Positions 35,098 through 47,063 are shown, counted from the stretch's first letter. The stretch is DNA of 64,000 nucleotides from Kibdelosporangium sp. MJ126-NF4 (GCF_000826545.1 NZ_CDME01000014.1:372001-436000), one strand, 5' to 3'. Numbers and translations: made by a program. The notes: generated by a model from the sequence alone, not told the origin.

Positions 35098-35787
35098 ATG
35101 TTCACTCAGGACGGCTTCGGCGTACGGCTGGAATGGGGCCTGGACGGCGTGGAGGCGCTGGCCCCGCACTGCACGGTACTGATCGTCGTGGATGTGTTGA
35201 GCTTCACGACCTCGGTGGACCTGGTCGTGGGGCAGGGCGCGCGGCTGGCGCTGCGGGCGCCGTCGGCGGAAAAGACCGGGTTGAAGCGTCCAAGCGAGCT
35301 CAAGTCCGTCCAAGCGGACACCGAGATCGCCTTCACCTCGCCGAACGGCGGCAGGCTCTGCGAGCGGGCCGCGCAGCGGACCACGGTGATGGCTGGCTGC
35401 CTGCGCAACGCCGCCGCGGTCGCCGACAAGGCGATCGACCTGGCTGACCGCGGCCCGATCGGCGTGGTCCCCGCCGGTGAGCAGTGGGGCGTCAACTTCC
35501 ATGAACGTGGCCGGTCCGGTCCGCTGCGGGTGGCGTTGGAGGACTACCTCGGCGCGGGCGCGATCGTGTCGGCGCTGCTCGCCGAGGGCTACAGCCCGGC
35601 CTCGCCGGAAGCGGCGTTCGCCGCGACCTCGTACCGCACGGCCGAGCCGTACCTCGCGGAGTTGCTGGGCGGCTGCGGGTCCGGCTTGGAACTGGGTGAC
35701 AAGGGCCTGTCGGAGGACATCGCGCTGGCTGGTCAGGTGAACGTCAGCAAGGCCTCGCCCACGTTGGTCAACGGGGTGTTCCAGTGA
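35098..35787 (+). CDS. 2-phosphosulfolactate phosphatase family protein (ComB-like)
   Basis: 229 residues from ATG 35098, with GGAAGG about 8 nt upstream. VVDVLSFTTSVD, TSPNGG, GVVPAGEQW and ALEDYLGAGAIVSAL are the ComB active-site segments. The archaeal enzyme makes sulfolactate for coenzyme M; actinobacteria lack that pathway, so the true substrate here is unknown. The stop overlaps the GTG of the next MBL-fold gene (GTGA), so the two are coupled. Confidence 0.88.
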   Translation: MFTQDGFGVRLEWGLDGVEALAPHCTVLIVVDVLSFTTSVDLVVGQGARLALRAPSAEKTGLKRPSELKSVQADTEIAFTSPNGGRLCERAAQRTTVMAGCLRNAAAVADKAIDLADRGPIGVVPAGEQWGVNFHERGRSGPLRVALEDYLGAGAIVSALLAEGYSPASPEAAFAATSYRTAEPYLAELLGGCGSGLELGDKGLSEDIALAGQVNVSKASPTLVNGVFQ

Positions 35788-36467
35788 TCGAACTCGCTGA
35801 CGGCGTCTACGCGATCCGGCACGAGGAACTGGACCTGACCACGGGTCTGGTGGTCGGCGACGACGCGTGCCTGGTGATCGACACCCCGGGCGACCACGTC
35901 CAGGGCGCCGCGCTGGCCGACACGATCAGGACAGTGACGGGCAAGCCGTGGCAGGTTGTGTACACGCACAACCATTTCGACCACTGCTACGGCACGAGCC
36001 CCTTCACGCCATGTGAGGTATGGGCACACAAGGACTTCCGGTTCGACGCCGAGGACCGCGCGACCTGGATCCAGCGCTACCGCGACGAGGGCAAGCCGGA
36101 GCTGTCCGTGGCACTGGAGGAGTCCGAGGCGGTCGCCGCGACCAGGACCTTTGCCGACCGCGCCGAGATCGACCTGGGCGGGCGAACGGTCGTCCTTCGT
36201 TATTTCGGGCCCGCGCACTCGTTCTGCGACACCGTGATCGAGGTGCCGGACGCCAAGGTCGTGTTCGCCGGGGACCTGGTCGAGCACCCGCACTTCATCG
36301 CGGACTCGTTCGGGGACGGCGACGTGACCCGGTGGCCCGCTGCGCTGGAAGCGTTGCTGGCACTGGATCCCGCCGTCGTCGTCCCTGGTCACGGCGACCC
36401 GGTCGACGCTCAGTTCGTCGCCGGGCAGCGGGAGATCCTCATCGCTGGATGGACTTCAGCTCCGTGA
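35784..36467 (+). CDS. MBL-fold metallohydrolase
   Basis: 227 residues, GTG start overlapping the ComB-like stop. Metal-binding THNHFDH (the HxHxDH motif), then [12 protein letters not shown] and GDLVEHPH, and PGHGD near the C-terminus, give a complete two-metal site. The substrate is unknown; its coupling to a phosphatase-like gene suggests consecutive steps. The 3' end overlaps the convergent aldehyde dehydrogenase gene by 29 bp. Confidence 0.9.
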   Translation: MIELADGVYAIRHEELDLTTGLVVGDDACLVIDTPGDHVQGAALADTIRTVTGKPWQVVYTHNHFDHCYGTSPFTPCEVWAHKDFRFDAEDRATWIQRYRDEGKPELSVALEESEAVAATRTFADRAEIDLGGRTVVLRYFGPAHSFCDTVIEVPDAKVVFAGDLVEHPHFIADSFGDGDVTRWPAALEALLALDPAVVVPGHGDPVDAQFVAGQREILIAGWTSAP

Positions 36468-37869
36468 ACTCCTCGATGCCGTACTTGCCGAGCTCGCGGC
36501 CGTTGCCGGACTGGCGGTAGCCGCCGAACGGCGCCAGCGGGTTGAACGAGCCGCCGTTGATGCTGACCTGGCCGGTGCGCATCCGCCTGGCCACGGAAAG
36601 TCCGCGCTCGGGGTCGCCGGAGAACACCGAACCGGACAGGCCGTAGACGGTCGAGTTGGCGATCTCGACGGCCTCGTCCTCGTCGCGGTAAGGCAGCACC
36701 GACAGCACCGGGCCGAAGATCTCCTCCTGTGCGATGACCATGTCCTGGCGCACGTTCGCGAACACCGTCGGCGGCACGTACGCGCCCGTCGTGGGCAGGC
36801 CGGAGGTGTCGGCGCCGCCGAACGCGACCGTGGCGCCCTCCTCGATGCCCCTGTCGATGTAGCCGAGGACGCGGTTGCGTTGCGCGGTCGAGGACATCGG
36901 CCCGATGCGGGTGCTGTCCTCGTTCGGGTCGCCCACGGTGTACTTGGCGGCCGCGGCGGCGGCCAGTTCGACGATCTCGTCGTGCTTGTCGGCGGGCACG
37001 AGCATGCGCGTCCACGCGGTGCACGTCTGGCCGCCGTTGATGTACGCGTTCGCGATGCCCTTCTTCACGGCCGCGCCGAGGTCGGCGTCGTCGAGGATCA
37101 CGTTGGCGGACTTGCCGCCCAGTTCCAGCGACACGCGCTTGACCGTGCCCGCGGCGGCGGTCGTGACGAGCTTGCCCGCGCGGGTGGAGCCGGTGAACGA
37201 CACCATGTCGACGCCTGGGTGCGCCGCGATCGCCGCACCGACGACGGGGCCTGTGCCGTGCACCAGGTTCACCACGCCCGCGGGCACTCCGGCCGCTTCG
37301 AGCACGGCCATGAACAGACCCGCGGTCAACGGGCTGATCTCACTGGGCTTGAGCACGACCGTGTTGCCCGCGGCCAGCGCCGGGACGATCTTGGCCACGA
37401 TCTGGTGCAGCGGGTAGTTCCACGGCGTGATACAGCCCACAACGCCGATCGGTTCGCGCACCACGAGCGAGTTGCCGATCTCCTCGGTGAAGGCGAAGCC
37501 ACCGTCCAGCAGGTCGGCGACGCTGTTCGTGACCGCGATCGGCAGTGCGGCCTGCACGTTGACGGAGAACGACAGCGGCGAGCCCATTTCGGCGGTGATC
37601 GTCGCGGCCATCTCGTCGCGGCGCGCGCCGAGCTCGGTGCCGATCCGCCGGAGCAACGCGACCCGGTCGGCGACCGTGGTCTGCGACCAGCTGGCGAACG
37701 CGCGGCTCGCCGCCCCGACAGCCGCGTCCACGTCGGCCGCGGTGCCTGCCGGAACCGCCGCGATCACCTGGTCCGTCGCGGGGTTCACCACGTCGATCGT
37801 GTCCGGCCCGCCGTCGAGCTGCTGGCCGTCGATCACGTGGCCGGTCCGAGTGGTGACAGGGGCCGCCAT
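36439..37869 (-). CDS. Aldehyde dehydrogenase (NAD(P)+ dependent)
   Basis: 476 residues. Catalytic Cys283 in GGQTCTAW and general base Glu249 in LELGGKSA; the nucleotide-binding segment is TPWNYPLHQ...KPSE, and EEIFGPV is the C-terminal signature. It oxidises aldehydes to acids in the cytoplasm; specificity is not readable. A single gene convergent with the MBL gene. Confidence 0.95.
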   Translation of the reverse strand: MAAPVTTRTGHVIDGQQLDGGPDTIDVVNPATDQVIAAVPAGTAADVDAAVGAASRAFASWSQTTVADRVALLRRIGTELGARRDEMAATITAEMGSPLSFSVNVQAALPIAVTNSVADLLDGGFAFTEEIGNSLVVREPIGVVGCITPWNYPLHQIVAKIVPALAAGNTVVLKPSEISPLTAGLFMAVLEAAGVPAGVVNLVHGTGPVVGAAIAAHPGVDMVSFTGSTRAGKLVTTAAAGTVKRVSLELGGKSANVILDDADLGAAVKKGIANAYINGGQTCTAWTRMLVPADKHDEIVELAAAAAAKYTVGDPNEDSTRIGPMSSTAQRNRVLGYIDRGIEEGATVAFGGADTSGLPTTGAYVPPTVFANVRQDMVIAQEEIFGPVLSVLPYRDEDEAVEIANSTVYGLSGSVFSGDPERGLSVARRMRTGQVSINGGSFNPLAPFGGYRQSGNGRELGKYGIEEFTELKSIQR

Positions 37870-37952
37870 GGGTTACTCCCTCAAGGTCGGTGGTGCCGGA
37901 ACAGTGCTACAGCCACCACCGACCTTAGAACGCCGGGTAACCCGCCGGTAAC

Positions 37953-38582
37953 TCAGTTGAAGTTCAGCTCACCCGTGCGCGTGCGCTTGAGTTCGAAGAA
38001 GTTCGGGTAGCTCGCGAGCAGCCGGGAGCCGTCGAAGATGTCCAGTGCCTGCTGACCGCGCGGGATGCTGGTGAGCACCGGGCCGAAGAACGCGACACCG
38101 TTGATGTGGATCGTCGGGGTGCCCACGTCCATGCCGACCGGGTCCATGCCCTCGTGGTGGCTCTTCTTCAGTGCCTCGTCGTAGTCGGTGGAGCCGGCCG
38201 CCTCGGCGAGCTCCGCGGGCAGGCCCACCTCGGCGAGCGCCTCGGCGATGACGGCGGCGTAGTCGTCCTTGCGGCCCTCGTTGTGGAACCTGGTGCCGAG
38301 CGCCGTGTACAGGTCGCGCAGCACCTCCTCGCCCTTGGCCTGAGCGGCGGCGATGGCCACGCGGACCGGGCCCCACGCGTTGTCGTTGAACTTGCGGTAC
38401 TCGGGGGACAGGTCACGGCCCTCGTTGAGGACCGAGAGGCTCATCACGCGGAACGTCAGGTCGATGTCCCGGTGCTTCTCCACTTCCAGGATCCAGCGGG
38501 AGGAGATCCACGCGAACGGGCACAGCGGGTCGAAGTAGAAATCGACCTTCGTGGTCTCGGCAGTCGTCTGGTCAGCGCTCAT
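37953..38582 (-). CDS. Mycothiol-dependent nitroreductase Rv2466c-like protein (DsbA fold)
   Basis: 209 residues from ATG 38582, which matches the N-terminal length of Rv2466c; ATG 38612 would add 10 residues. DFYFDPLC with SSRWILEV and the later [17 protein letters not shown] and FFELKRTRT are nearly identical in pattern to Rv2466c, a mycothiol-linked oxidoreductase of the thioredoxin/DsbA fold that reduces nitro prodrugs. The active site reads Cys21-Pro-Phe-Ala24, whereas Rv2466c has Cys-Pro-Trp-Cys, so only the nucleophilic Cys is kept and a monothiol, mycothiol-assisted mechanism would be needed. Divergent from pepN, as in mycobacteria. Confidence 0.9.
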   Translation of the reverse strand: MSADQTTAETTKVDFYFDPLCPFAWISSRWILEVEKHRDIDLTFRVMSLSVLNEGRDLSPEYRKFNDNAWGPVRVAIAAAQAKGEEVLRDLYTALGTRFHNEGRKDDYAAVIAEALAEVGLPAELAEAAGSTDYDEALKKSHHEGMDPVGMDVGTPTIHINGVAFFGPVLTSIPRGQQALDIFDGSRLLASYPNFFELKRTRTGELNFN

Positions 38583-38671
38583 GCCCTGCACAACCGGATC
38601 GGCCGTCAACATCTTCCCCAGCGGCGTGATTGGATACCGTTGTCAACTTCCAGTCGAACCTGAGGTGATCA

Positions 38672-41236
<2,565 letters not shown>

Positions 41237-41242
41237 CAAAAA

Positions 41243-41294
41243 CCCCTCGTGAGTGTTTGGGCCAGTTAGAACCGGCCTAAACACTCACGAGGGG
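41243..41294. terminator. Bidirectional terminator between pepN and the DUF5130 gene
   Basis: Perfect 16-bp arms CCCCTCGTGAGTGTTT (41243-41258) and complement (41279-41294), extended by an inner GGCC/GGCC pair. AAAAA precedes on the plus strand, giving a U-tract for minus-strand transcripts; GGTTTT follows on the other side. Confidence 0.9.
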
Positions 41295-41306
41295 TGAGCT
41301 GGGGTT

Positions 41307-41801
41307 TTACTGGGTCGGGGTGCCTGCCTGGTCGGCCAGCATGCGCAGGCCACTGACCAGTCCGCCGACCAGGTCGCCTTCCTTGAAGGACGCGACCAGT
41401 GCCATCACGACCAGTTTCAGGCCGCGGTCGGGCAGGCGGCGGGAGGCTTCCTCGCCGGTGACGATCTCGACCCTGCGCTGTCCCGGTGAGACCGCGACGA
41501 GCACCGAGTGCGTGACGTCGGCGCTGGAGGCGTGCAGGCGCTCGGCTTCCGGCCTGGTGTCGGTCCCGGTGCCGAGCGGTCCGAGGTAGACACTGAAGGA
41601 CAACCGAGCCGCGCGGCTGGCCAGCGTCAGCGCCTCGTCCAGCCGGGACAGCTGCACCGGCGTGAACGGCAGCGGCGGCGTGGCCTCCTCGTAGGGCCGC
41701 GCGACGGACAGCCGTCCGATGCTCGTGACGACCGTGCCTTCCGGAAGCTGCGACTCGTCGATGACGGCCGGACCGGCCTTGACGACCTCACCAGCTGCCA
41801 C
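41307..41801 (-). CDS. DUF5130 protein (Rv2468c-like)
   Basis: 164 residues from GTG 41801, with GGGGAGG about 5 nt upstream; a longer open frame upstream is rejected because it overlaps the small membrane gene. SRAARLSFSVYLGPL, HSVLVAVSPGQRRVEIVTG and ADQAG are characteristic of this TPM-like actinobacterial family of unknown function. The position after pepN matches Rv2468c. Its start overlaps the preceding small membrane gene by 14 bp, so they are coupled. Confidence 0.85.
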   Translation of the reverse strand: MAAGEVVKAGPAVIDESQLPEGTVVTSIGRLSVARPYEEATPPLPFTPVQLSRLDEALTLASRAARLSFSVYLGPLGTGTDTRPEAERLHASSADVTHSVLVAVSPGQRRVEIVTGEEASRRLPDRGLKLVVMALVASFKEGDLVGGLVSGLRMLADQAGTPTQ

Positions 41802-42051
41802 GGGCACCTCCCCAAGCGGTCCGCGCGTGCTGCGCGGTGTCTTCCCCAGTGTTGTCGCTGTCCGATTCGTGCGCTGTGTGCGCCACCCCTGCCGGGTTGG
41901 CGGTCCACCAGACAGGCGGGTAGTCCCAGTCCTGCCCGGGCCGGTACCTCGGGGTCTTTGCGGCACGCTCGCGCAGCGTCAGCAACGCCACGACGGCGTA
42001 GATGGCCGCCGGGATCACTACGAAGACGAGAACTGTCTCGACCGGGCTCAC
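41788..42051 (-). CDS. Small single-helix membrane protein
   Basis: 87 residues, GTG 42051. One N-terminal membrane helix (VETVLVFVVIPAAIYAVVALL), then a basic stretch and the conserved-looking RYRPGQDWDYPPVWWTANP, and a hydrophilic tail. A -10-like TACCTT (42063-42058) sits exactly 6 nt before the GTG, so it is probably leaderless. It overlaps the DUF5130 gene by 14 bp and likely functions with it. The function is unknown. Confidence 0.8.
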   Translation of the reverse strand: MSPVETVLVFVVIPAAIYAVVALLTLRERAAKTPRYRPGQDWDYPPVWWTANPAGVAHTAHESDSDNTGEDTAQHARTAWGGARGSW

Positions 42052-42392
42052 GCGCTAAAGGTAGCCGACACCACTCCACATGGGAGCGCTGGCCCCGAAA
42101 TGCGGACATGGGAGAGGGCCAGGTGGCGTGTCACTGGCCGGGATCGTTCCGACTCCGGACAGTCGCATGTCCTGCGGGCTTGGTAACCCGTGTGCGCCAT
42201 GTGCCCGCCGGGGTTGCCTGGCACCTGGTCGAGCTGGTGGTGGCGAACGGCCGCATCGATCCCAAACCGAACGGTTGGACCGTCTTGACGGCTTGCGGGT
42301 TTTGTCGGGCACCCTTAACTTTCACCTGTACGGACCTTGCGGACCCGCCCGAAGCACTACTTCTCATGTTTGAGTTACGAGGAGGCCCCGAC
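42052..42392. other. 341-bp intergenic region upstream of the GTRVT-repeat gene
   Basis: No gene is evident. It contains the leaderless promoter of the small membrane gene at its left edge, a small hairpin (CCAAACCG/CGGTTGG, 42262-42278) and a possible plus-strand promoter TTGCGG (42293-42298), 16 bp, TTAACT (42315-42320), which would give a 5' leader of about 65 nt for the repeat gene. Confidence 0.4.
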
Positions 42393-42881
42393 ATGACCGC
42401 GATGACCACCCCCGATCAGGCGACCATGGATGCCCAGTTCGCTGCATTGTGTGATGGGTACGCCGAGGGAACCCGAGTCACCGCTGGCACGCGCGTCACT
42501 CGTGGCACCCGCGTCACACGCGGAACGCGGGTCACGGCAGTTGCCGAAGGTACGCGTGTGACCTGCGGCACCCGCGTCACCAGGGGCACTCGTGTGACGC
42601 GGGGCACCCGCGTCACGTCAGGTACCCGCGTCACCCGTGAAGGAACCAGGGTCACTCGTGAAGGAACCCGAGTCACCTGCGGCACGCGCGTCACTCGGGA
42701 AGGCACGCGCGTGACCAGCGTCGCCAGCGAAGGCACCCGCGTCACCTGCGGCACGCGCGCCACCCGGGAAGGCACCCGGGTCACCAGCGGCACGCGCGTC
42801 ACTCGTGGCACGCGCGTCACCAGGGGCACCCGCGTCACCCGCGGGACTCGTGTCACCGCGGGCACTCGCGTCACGTCCTGA
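42393..42881 (+). CDS. Orphan protein of 21 GTRVT hexapeptide-type repeats
   Basis: 162 residues; ATG 42393 has GGAGG 7 nt upstream. Residues 1-25 are a non-repetitive head with an amphipathic stretch (TMDAQFAALCDGYAE). Residues 26-162 consist of 21 units G-T-R-V-T-x (one is GTRAT), mostly 6 residues, some 7 (extra Glu), with 3- to 4-residue insertions (VAE, VASE) after units 4 and 13. Cysteines occur at 20, 58, 96 and 119. The codons for the same residues vary freely between units (GGC/GGA/GGT/GGG, CGC/CGT/CGG/CGA/AGG, GTC/GTG) while the peptide is almost constant, which points to selection on the protein. One Val and one Thr per six residues recall left-handed beta-helix hexapeptides, but I know no family. 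No modification or export gene is adjacent. Confidence 0.85.
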   Translation: MTAMTTPDQATMDAQFAALCDGYAEGTRVTAGTRVTRGTRVTRGTRVTAVAEGTRVTCGTRVTRGTRVTRGTRVTSGTRVTREGTRVTREGTRVTCGTRVTREGTRVTSVASEGTRVTCGTRATREGTRVTSGTRVTRGTRVTRGTRVTRGTRVTAGTRVTS

Positions 42882-42915
42882 ACCAGGCACCGGCAGGGGT
42901 GGGCCCAGCAGGAGA

Positions 42916-43614
42916 TCAGGCAGCGGGCTCGCCCAGGTACGGCAGCCACAGCGGATCGGCGTCTGCCACCCCGGCGAGCAGGCGCCAGTGCGGCCCGCGT
43001 GGCGCCGCGGGCACGACCCGCAGCCGCCAGCCCAGCTCGCTCAGCAGCTTGTCAGCCTTCTTGTGATTGCACTTCGCGCAACTGGCCACGCAGTTCTGCC
43101 ACGTGTGGGGACCCCCGCGGCTGCGCGGTACGACGTGATCTATAGTTTCCGCCCGGCCGCTGCAGTAGGCGCACCTGTAGCGGTCTCGGTGCATCAGGCC
43201 CGCACGGGTCAACGGCACGCGTCCCCGGTAGGGCACGCGGACGTAGTTGCTCAGCCTGATCACCGACGGGATCTCCACAGTCGATGTGGCGGAATGCATC
43301 ACGATTCCGGTCGGATCGCCGTGCACAACCTCTGCTTTACCGCAGACCACGAGCACGACTGCCCGCCGCATCGGCAGCGCGGTGAGCGGCTCGAACGTGG
43401 CGTTGAGTAACAGGACCCTGCGCCTACCCCATGGCGACACCGGCATGGACGCCGAGGTCGTGTCCGGGAGCGCAGGCGGCCCCGTCGATACTGTCGACGC
43501 CGAACGCTGGTCCGCAGCTGGCAGTTGCGGGTGCAGCGCTGTCAGCGACGCGTTCCCGGTGCCGGTTGCACCGTGTTTCGCGCCGCTGATCGGAGTCGGT
43601 TTTCGGTCGGGCAC
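42916..43614 (-). CDS. HNH endonuclease (Rv2469c-like)
   Basis: 232 residues from GTG 43614, chosen for GGAGGTGG about 5 nt upstream; ATG 43446 is an internal alternative, and the open frame extends further up without support. After RRVLLLNATFEPL comes the HNH core CAYCSGRAETIDHVVPRSRGG and CAKCNHKK, with two CxxC zinc pairs. Close relatives are widespread in actinobacteria with no proven substrate. The location after the DUF5130 gene matches Rv2469c, the GTRVT gene being an insertion between them. Confidence 0.9.
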   Translation of the reverse strand: MPDRKPTPISGAKHGATGTGNASLTALHPQLPAADQRSASTVSTGPPALPDTTSASMPVSPWGRRRVLLLNATFEPLTALPMRRAVVLVVCGKAEVVHGDPTGIVMHSATSTVEIPSVIRLSNYVRVPYRGRVPLTRAGLMHRDRYRCAYCSGRAETIDHVVPRSRGGPHTWQNCVASCAKCNHKKADKLLSELGWRLRVVPAAPRGPHWRLLAGVADADPLWLPYLGEPAA

Positions 43615-43787
43615 GCGACCACCTCCACCGGGGTGCAGGCCATAGTCGACCACAAACCACACCCCTCGCGCACGTGTGTTGACATACGTGTCACGTCCCA
43701 ACTCGTCAAAACCCCCGTGAACGGGTGCTGAACGCCCGCGCTTTAGCCTGGCCACAGCCCCCAGTCCGCCACAACAAGATCGGATCG

Positions 43788-44768
43788 ATGAACCCCCTAG
43801 GTCTCCAGCCCTCCACCTGCGTGAACGACACCGGGACGCTGTGCAGGACGGTCTTCGAGATGACCGGCAACGCCTGGCTGTCCGGCGCGGTGAACTGGCT
43901 GGCCAACGCCCCGCTGCGGATCCTGATCATCCTGCTGGTGGCGTTCGTCATCCGTCTTGTGGCGCGGCGCACAATCAACCGGCTCGCCAAGGGCGCGAGC
44001 AACGGCAAGACCCCGCGGCTGCTGCGCCCGCTCAAGGAGCGCGCTCCGCAGACGGTCGGCGCGCTGGTGTCCGAGCGTCGCCAGCAGCGGGCGCAGACCA
44101 TCGGCTCGGTGATGAAGTCGCTGGTCTCGTTCCTGGTGTGGGGCCTGGCGTTCATCCTGGTCCTCGGTGAGATCGGGATCAACCTCGGGCCGATCATCGC
44201 CTCGGCGGGCATCGTCGGTGTCGCGATCGGTTTCGGCGCGCAGAACCTGGTCAAGGACTTCCTGTCCGGCGTGTTCATGATGCTGGAGGACCAGTACGGC
44301 GTCGGCGACATCGTCGACGTCGGACCGGCGACCGGGACCATCGAGTCCGTCGGACTGCGGGTGACCACGCTGCGTGACGTGAACGGCACCGTCTGGTATG
44401 TGCGCAACGGCGAGATCCTCCGGGTCGGCAACTCCAGCCAGGGCTTCGCGGTCGCCGTGGTGGACATTCCGCTGGCCTACAGCGCCGACATCGAGTCGGC
44501 CACCGAGGTGATCCAGCGCATCATGACCGACGAGGTCGCCACCGAGCCGATCTCCGAGGACGTGCTGGAGCCGCCCGAGCTGCTGGGTGTGGACAAAGTC
44601 ACACCGGAGAGCATCACTGTCCGGCTGACGGTGAAGGTCCGCGCCGGTCGGCAGTGGGCCGTGCAGCGCGCGCTGCGCGCCCGGATCATCCCCGCGCTGG
44701 AGGAAGCGGGCATCGAGCCGCCCCTCGGCCGCCTCTACGGCGGCCAAAGTAGGACAATGGAGACGTGA
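43788..44768 (+). CDS. Small-conductance mechanosensitive channel (MscS family)
   Basis: 326 residues from ATG 43788. Transmembrane helices at about 45-62 and 135-150, and the pore helix TM3 [28 protein letters not shown] (in pieces), then the beta domain [25 protein letters not shown] with WYVRNGEI. It opens on membrane tension to release solutes at osmotic downshock. The stop overlaps the glbO start (GTGA), coupling the two genes; this gene is not part of the mycobacterial order. Confidence 0.94.
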   Translation: MNPLGLQPSTCVNDTGTLCRTVFEMTGNAWLSGAVNWLANAPLRILIILLVAFVIRLVARRTINRLAKGASNGKTPRLLRPLKERAPQTVGALVSERRQQRAQTIGSVMKSLVSFLVWGLAFILVLGEIGINLGPIIASAGIVGVAIGFGAQNLVKDFLSGVFMMLEDQYGVGDIVDVGPATGTIESVGLRVTTLRDVNGTVWYVRNGEILRVGNSSQGFAVAVVDIPLAYSADIESATEVIQRIMTDEVATEPISEDVLEPPELLGVDKVTPESITVRLTVKVRAGRQWAVQRALRARIIPALEEAGIEPPLGRLYGGQSRTMET

Positions 44769-45148
44769 CGCAGGCGCAGAGTTTCTACCAGGCCGTCGGC
44801 GGCGAGGAAACGTTCCACCGAATCGTGGCGCGGTTCTACGCCGAGGTGGCCGCCGACGAGATCCTCCGGCCGTTGTACCCGGAGGAGGACCTCGGTCCGG
44901 CCGAGGAGCGGTTGCGGCTGTTCCTGATGCAGTACTGGGGCGGACCGCACACGTACTCCGACAACCGCGGTCACCCGCGGTTGCGGATGCGGCACCAGCC
45001 GTTCCAGATCGGGCCGATCGAGCGGGACGCATGGCTGCGGTGCATGCGGATCGCGGTCGACGAGGCGGGACTGTCCGAGGAGCACCGCACGCAACTGTGG
45101 AACTACCTCCAGATGGCCGCGAACAGTCTGCTCAACAGCTGGGTCTGA
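44765..45148 (+). CDS. glbO: Group II truncated hemoglobin
   Basis: 127 residues. Compared with M. tuberculosis trHbO numbering, all key residues are shifted by two: TyrB10 is Tyr25, TyrCD1 is Tyr38, proximal HisF8 is His77 (RMRHQPF) and TrpG8 is Trp90. It binds oxygen and can detoxify NO or peroxide in the cytoplasm. Coupled to the MscS gene upstream and followed by aglA, as Rv2470-Rv2471. Confidence 0.96.
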   Translation: MTQAQSFYQAVGGEETFHRIVARFYAEVAADEILRPLYPEEDLGPAEERLRLFLMQYWGGPHTYSDNRGHPRLRMRHQPFQIGPIERDAWLRCMRIAVDEAGLSEEHRTQLWNYLQMAANSLLNSWV

Positions 45149-45217
45149 GTGATCTTGCCGAACAGTTCGCTGTTTTCCGGTCCGAACCGACCCTCCTCGA
45201 TGGCAGGATTACCCACC

Positions 45218-46768
45218 GTGCCAACACACGCCGACGGACCCTGGTGGCAGCACGCCGTTTTCTACCAGGTCTACGTCAGATCGTTCGCCGACTCCGACGG
45301 CGACGGGGTCGGTGACCTCGACGGGATCCGGTCCCGGCTGGGCTACCTGGAACTGCTCGGCGTCGACGCGCTGTGGCTGACGCCGTTCTACACCTCCCCG
45401 ATGGCCGACCACGGTTACGACGTCGCCGACCCGCGTGACGTCGACCCGGTCTTCGGTGATCTGGAGAAGTTCGACCTGCTGGTCGCCGAGGCGCACGAAC
45501 GCGGCATCCGGGTGACGATCGACCTGGTGCCCAATCACACCAGCGACCAGCACCCGTGGTTCGCCGCCGCCGTCCAGGCCGGGCCCGGTTCGCCGGAACG
45601 CGAGCGCTACTGGTTCCGGCAGGGGGCGTACCCGCCGAACAACTGGACGAGCGTCTTCGGCGGGCCCGCGTGGACCCAGTTGCCCGACGGCGACTGGTAC
45701 CTGCACCTGTTCGCACCCGAGCAGCCGGACCTGAACTGGGCCAACCCGGAGGTCGCCGCCGACCTCGAGCGGACGCTGCGGTTCTGGCTCGACCGCGGGG
45801 TCGACGGGTTCCGCATCGACGTGGCACACGGCATGGCCAAGCCGGAGTCGTTGCCGGACATGGATCCGGCGGTGGCACGCGAATCCGGTCTCCTGCACGA
45901 CACCGAGATGGACCCGCGGTTCGACAACGACGGCGTGCACGAGGTCCACCGGATGATCCGCAAGGTGCTCGACAGCTACCCGAACACCATGGCGGTCGGC
46001 GAGATCTGGGTGAAGGGCGACGACCGGTTCGCCCGATACGTCCGCCCGGACGAACTGCACCTGGGCTTCAACTTCAAGCTCGTGGACGCGGACTTCGACG
46101 CCGACGCGGTCCGCACGGCCATCGAGAGCTCGCTACAGGCCGCCGGGGACACCACGCCCACGTGGACGCTGTCCAACCACGACGTCGTCCGGCACGTGAC
46201 GCGCTACGGCGACGGCGAACTGGGCGTGCGCCGGGCGCGGGCGATGACGCTGGTCGAGCTCGCGCTGCCGGGAGCCGTGTACCTGTACAACGGCGAGGAA
46301 CTGGGCCTGGCGACCATCGAACTGCCCGAGTGGGCGCTGCAGGACCCGATCTGGCTGCGGTCAGGGCACACCGAACGTGGCCGCGACGGCAGCCGTATCC
46401 CCGTGCCGTGGGAAGGAGCCGAACCGCCGTACGGGTTCTCGCAGACCGCGGACACCTGGCTGCCGATGCCGCTGGAGTGGGCGCCGCTGACGGTCGAGGC
46501 TCAGCTGGAGGACGAGGACTCCACGTTGTCGCTGTACCGGCACGCCCTCGAGATCCGCAAGACGCATGAGGCGTTCACCGGGACCGAGGTGGAGTGGTAC
46601 GGCGCTCCCGCCGGGTGTTTCGCGTTCCGCCGCAAGGGCGGCGGGCTGATCTGCGCACTGAACACCTCGCCCGCGCCCGTCCCGGTGCCGCCGGGTGAGG
46701 TGCTGCTGGCCAGCCGTCCGCTCGTGGAAGGCCAGCTCCCGCCGGACGCGGCCGTGTGGCTGGTCTGA
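45218..46768 (+). CDS. aglA: Alpha-glucosidase (GH13)
   Basis: 516 residues from GTG 45218, which places WWQHAVFYQVYVRSF close to the N-terminus as in relatives; ATG 45200 and GTG 45149 are in-frame alternatives. GH13 (beta/alpha)8 barrel with nucleophile Asp201 (GFRIDVAHG), acid/base Glu262 (AVGEIWV) and the third acid Asp322 (LSNHDVV). It hydrolyses alpha-glucosidic bonds of maltose-type oligosaccharides in the cytoplasm. It follows glbO, equivalent to Rv2471. Its 3' end is 7 bp from the convergent gene. Confidence 0.93.
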   Translation: MPTHADGPWWQHAVFYQVYVRSFADSDGDGVGDLDGIRSRLGYLELLGVDALWLTPFYTSPMADHGYDVADPRDVDPVFGDLEKFDLLVAEAHERGIRVTIDLVPNHTSDQHPWFAAAVQAGPGSPERERYWFRQGAYPPNNWTSVFGGPAWTQLPDGDWYLHLFAPEQPDLNWANPEVAADLERTLRFWLDRGVDGFRIDVAHGMAKPESLPDMDPAVARESGLLHDTEMDPRFDNDGVHEVHRMIRKVLDSYPNTMAVGEIWVKGDDRFARYVRPDELHLGFNFKLVDADFDADAVRTAIESSLQAAGDTTPTWTLSNHDVVRHVTRYGDGELGVRRARAMTLVELALPGAVYLYNGEELGLATIELPEWALQDPIWLRSGHTERGRDGSRIPVPWEGAEPPYGFSQTADTWLPMPLEWAPLTVEAQLEDEDSTLSLYRHALEIRKTHEAFTGTEVEWYGAPAGCFAFRRKGGGLICALNTSPAPVPVPPGEVLLASRPLVEGQLPPDAAVWLV

Positions 46769-46775
46769 GGGCCTG

Positions 46776-47063
46776 TCAGGACCCTCCCGCCCCCACGTCG
46801 CCGCCACCCATGTCAGCGGCGCCCGCGTCGCCCGAGTCGTCCGTGAGCGCGTCGTAGACGTACAGGCCTGCCCCGAGCGCGGCAGCGCCCCGCAGGCCGT
46901 CACCGAGCCTGCTGTGCCTCAGTTGCCTGCCCTGCGGATAGTCCTGTTCCGGATCGTGGACACGAGGTTCCGGCCACGGCTCGGGGTCGGGAAACGTCTC
47001 CGCGAGCCACTGTTTCGCCGGGTCAGGCTCGGTGGCCTTGCCCTCGTCGGGTTTCTCGGTCAT
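46776..47063 (-). CDS. Small acidic, Pro/Glu-rich protein of unknown function
   Basis: 95 residues from ATG 47063 (GTG two codons upstream possible). A hydrophilic N-terminal two thirds rich in Pro, Glu and Asp (PDPEPWPEPRVHDPEQDYPQG), a short hydrophobic segment (LRGAAALGAGLYVYDAL) and a Gly/Asp tail (GGGDVGAGGS). Probably disordered with a membrane-associated helix. It is convergent with aglA. No family recognised. Confidence 0.6.
   Translation of the reverse strand: MTEKPDEGKATEPDPAKQWLAETFPDPEPWPEPRVHDPEQDYPQGRQLRHSRLGDGLRGAAALGAGLYVYDALTDDSGDAGAADMGGGDVGAGGS

Noticed and set aside
42466..42881. Possible CRISPR array (regular 18-bp periodicity)
   Set aside because: There are no unique spacers; the units are contiguous, codon-phased and differ at synonymous positions. 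No cas genes are present.
42393..42881. RiPP precursor interpretation of the GTRVT protein
   Set aside because: Thr and Cys are plentiful, but no modifying enzyme, protease or exporter gene is nearby, and the uniform repeats suggest a structural protein. Not excluded, only unsupported.
42416..42949. A 177-codon minus-strand frame reading VTRVP repeats
   Set aside because: It is the mirror of the GTRVT repeats, created by the repeat DNA. It lacks a Shine-Dalgarno, and the plus frame has one, plus a non-repetitive head and a synonymous-codon pattern that favours the plus protein.
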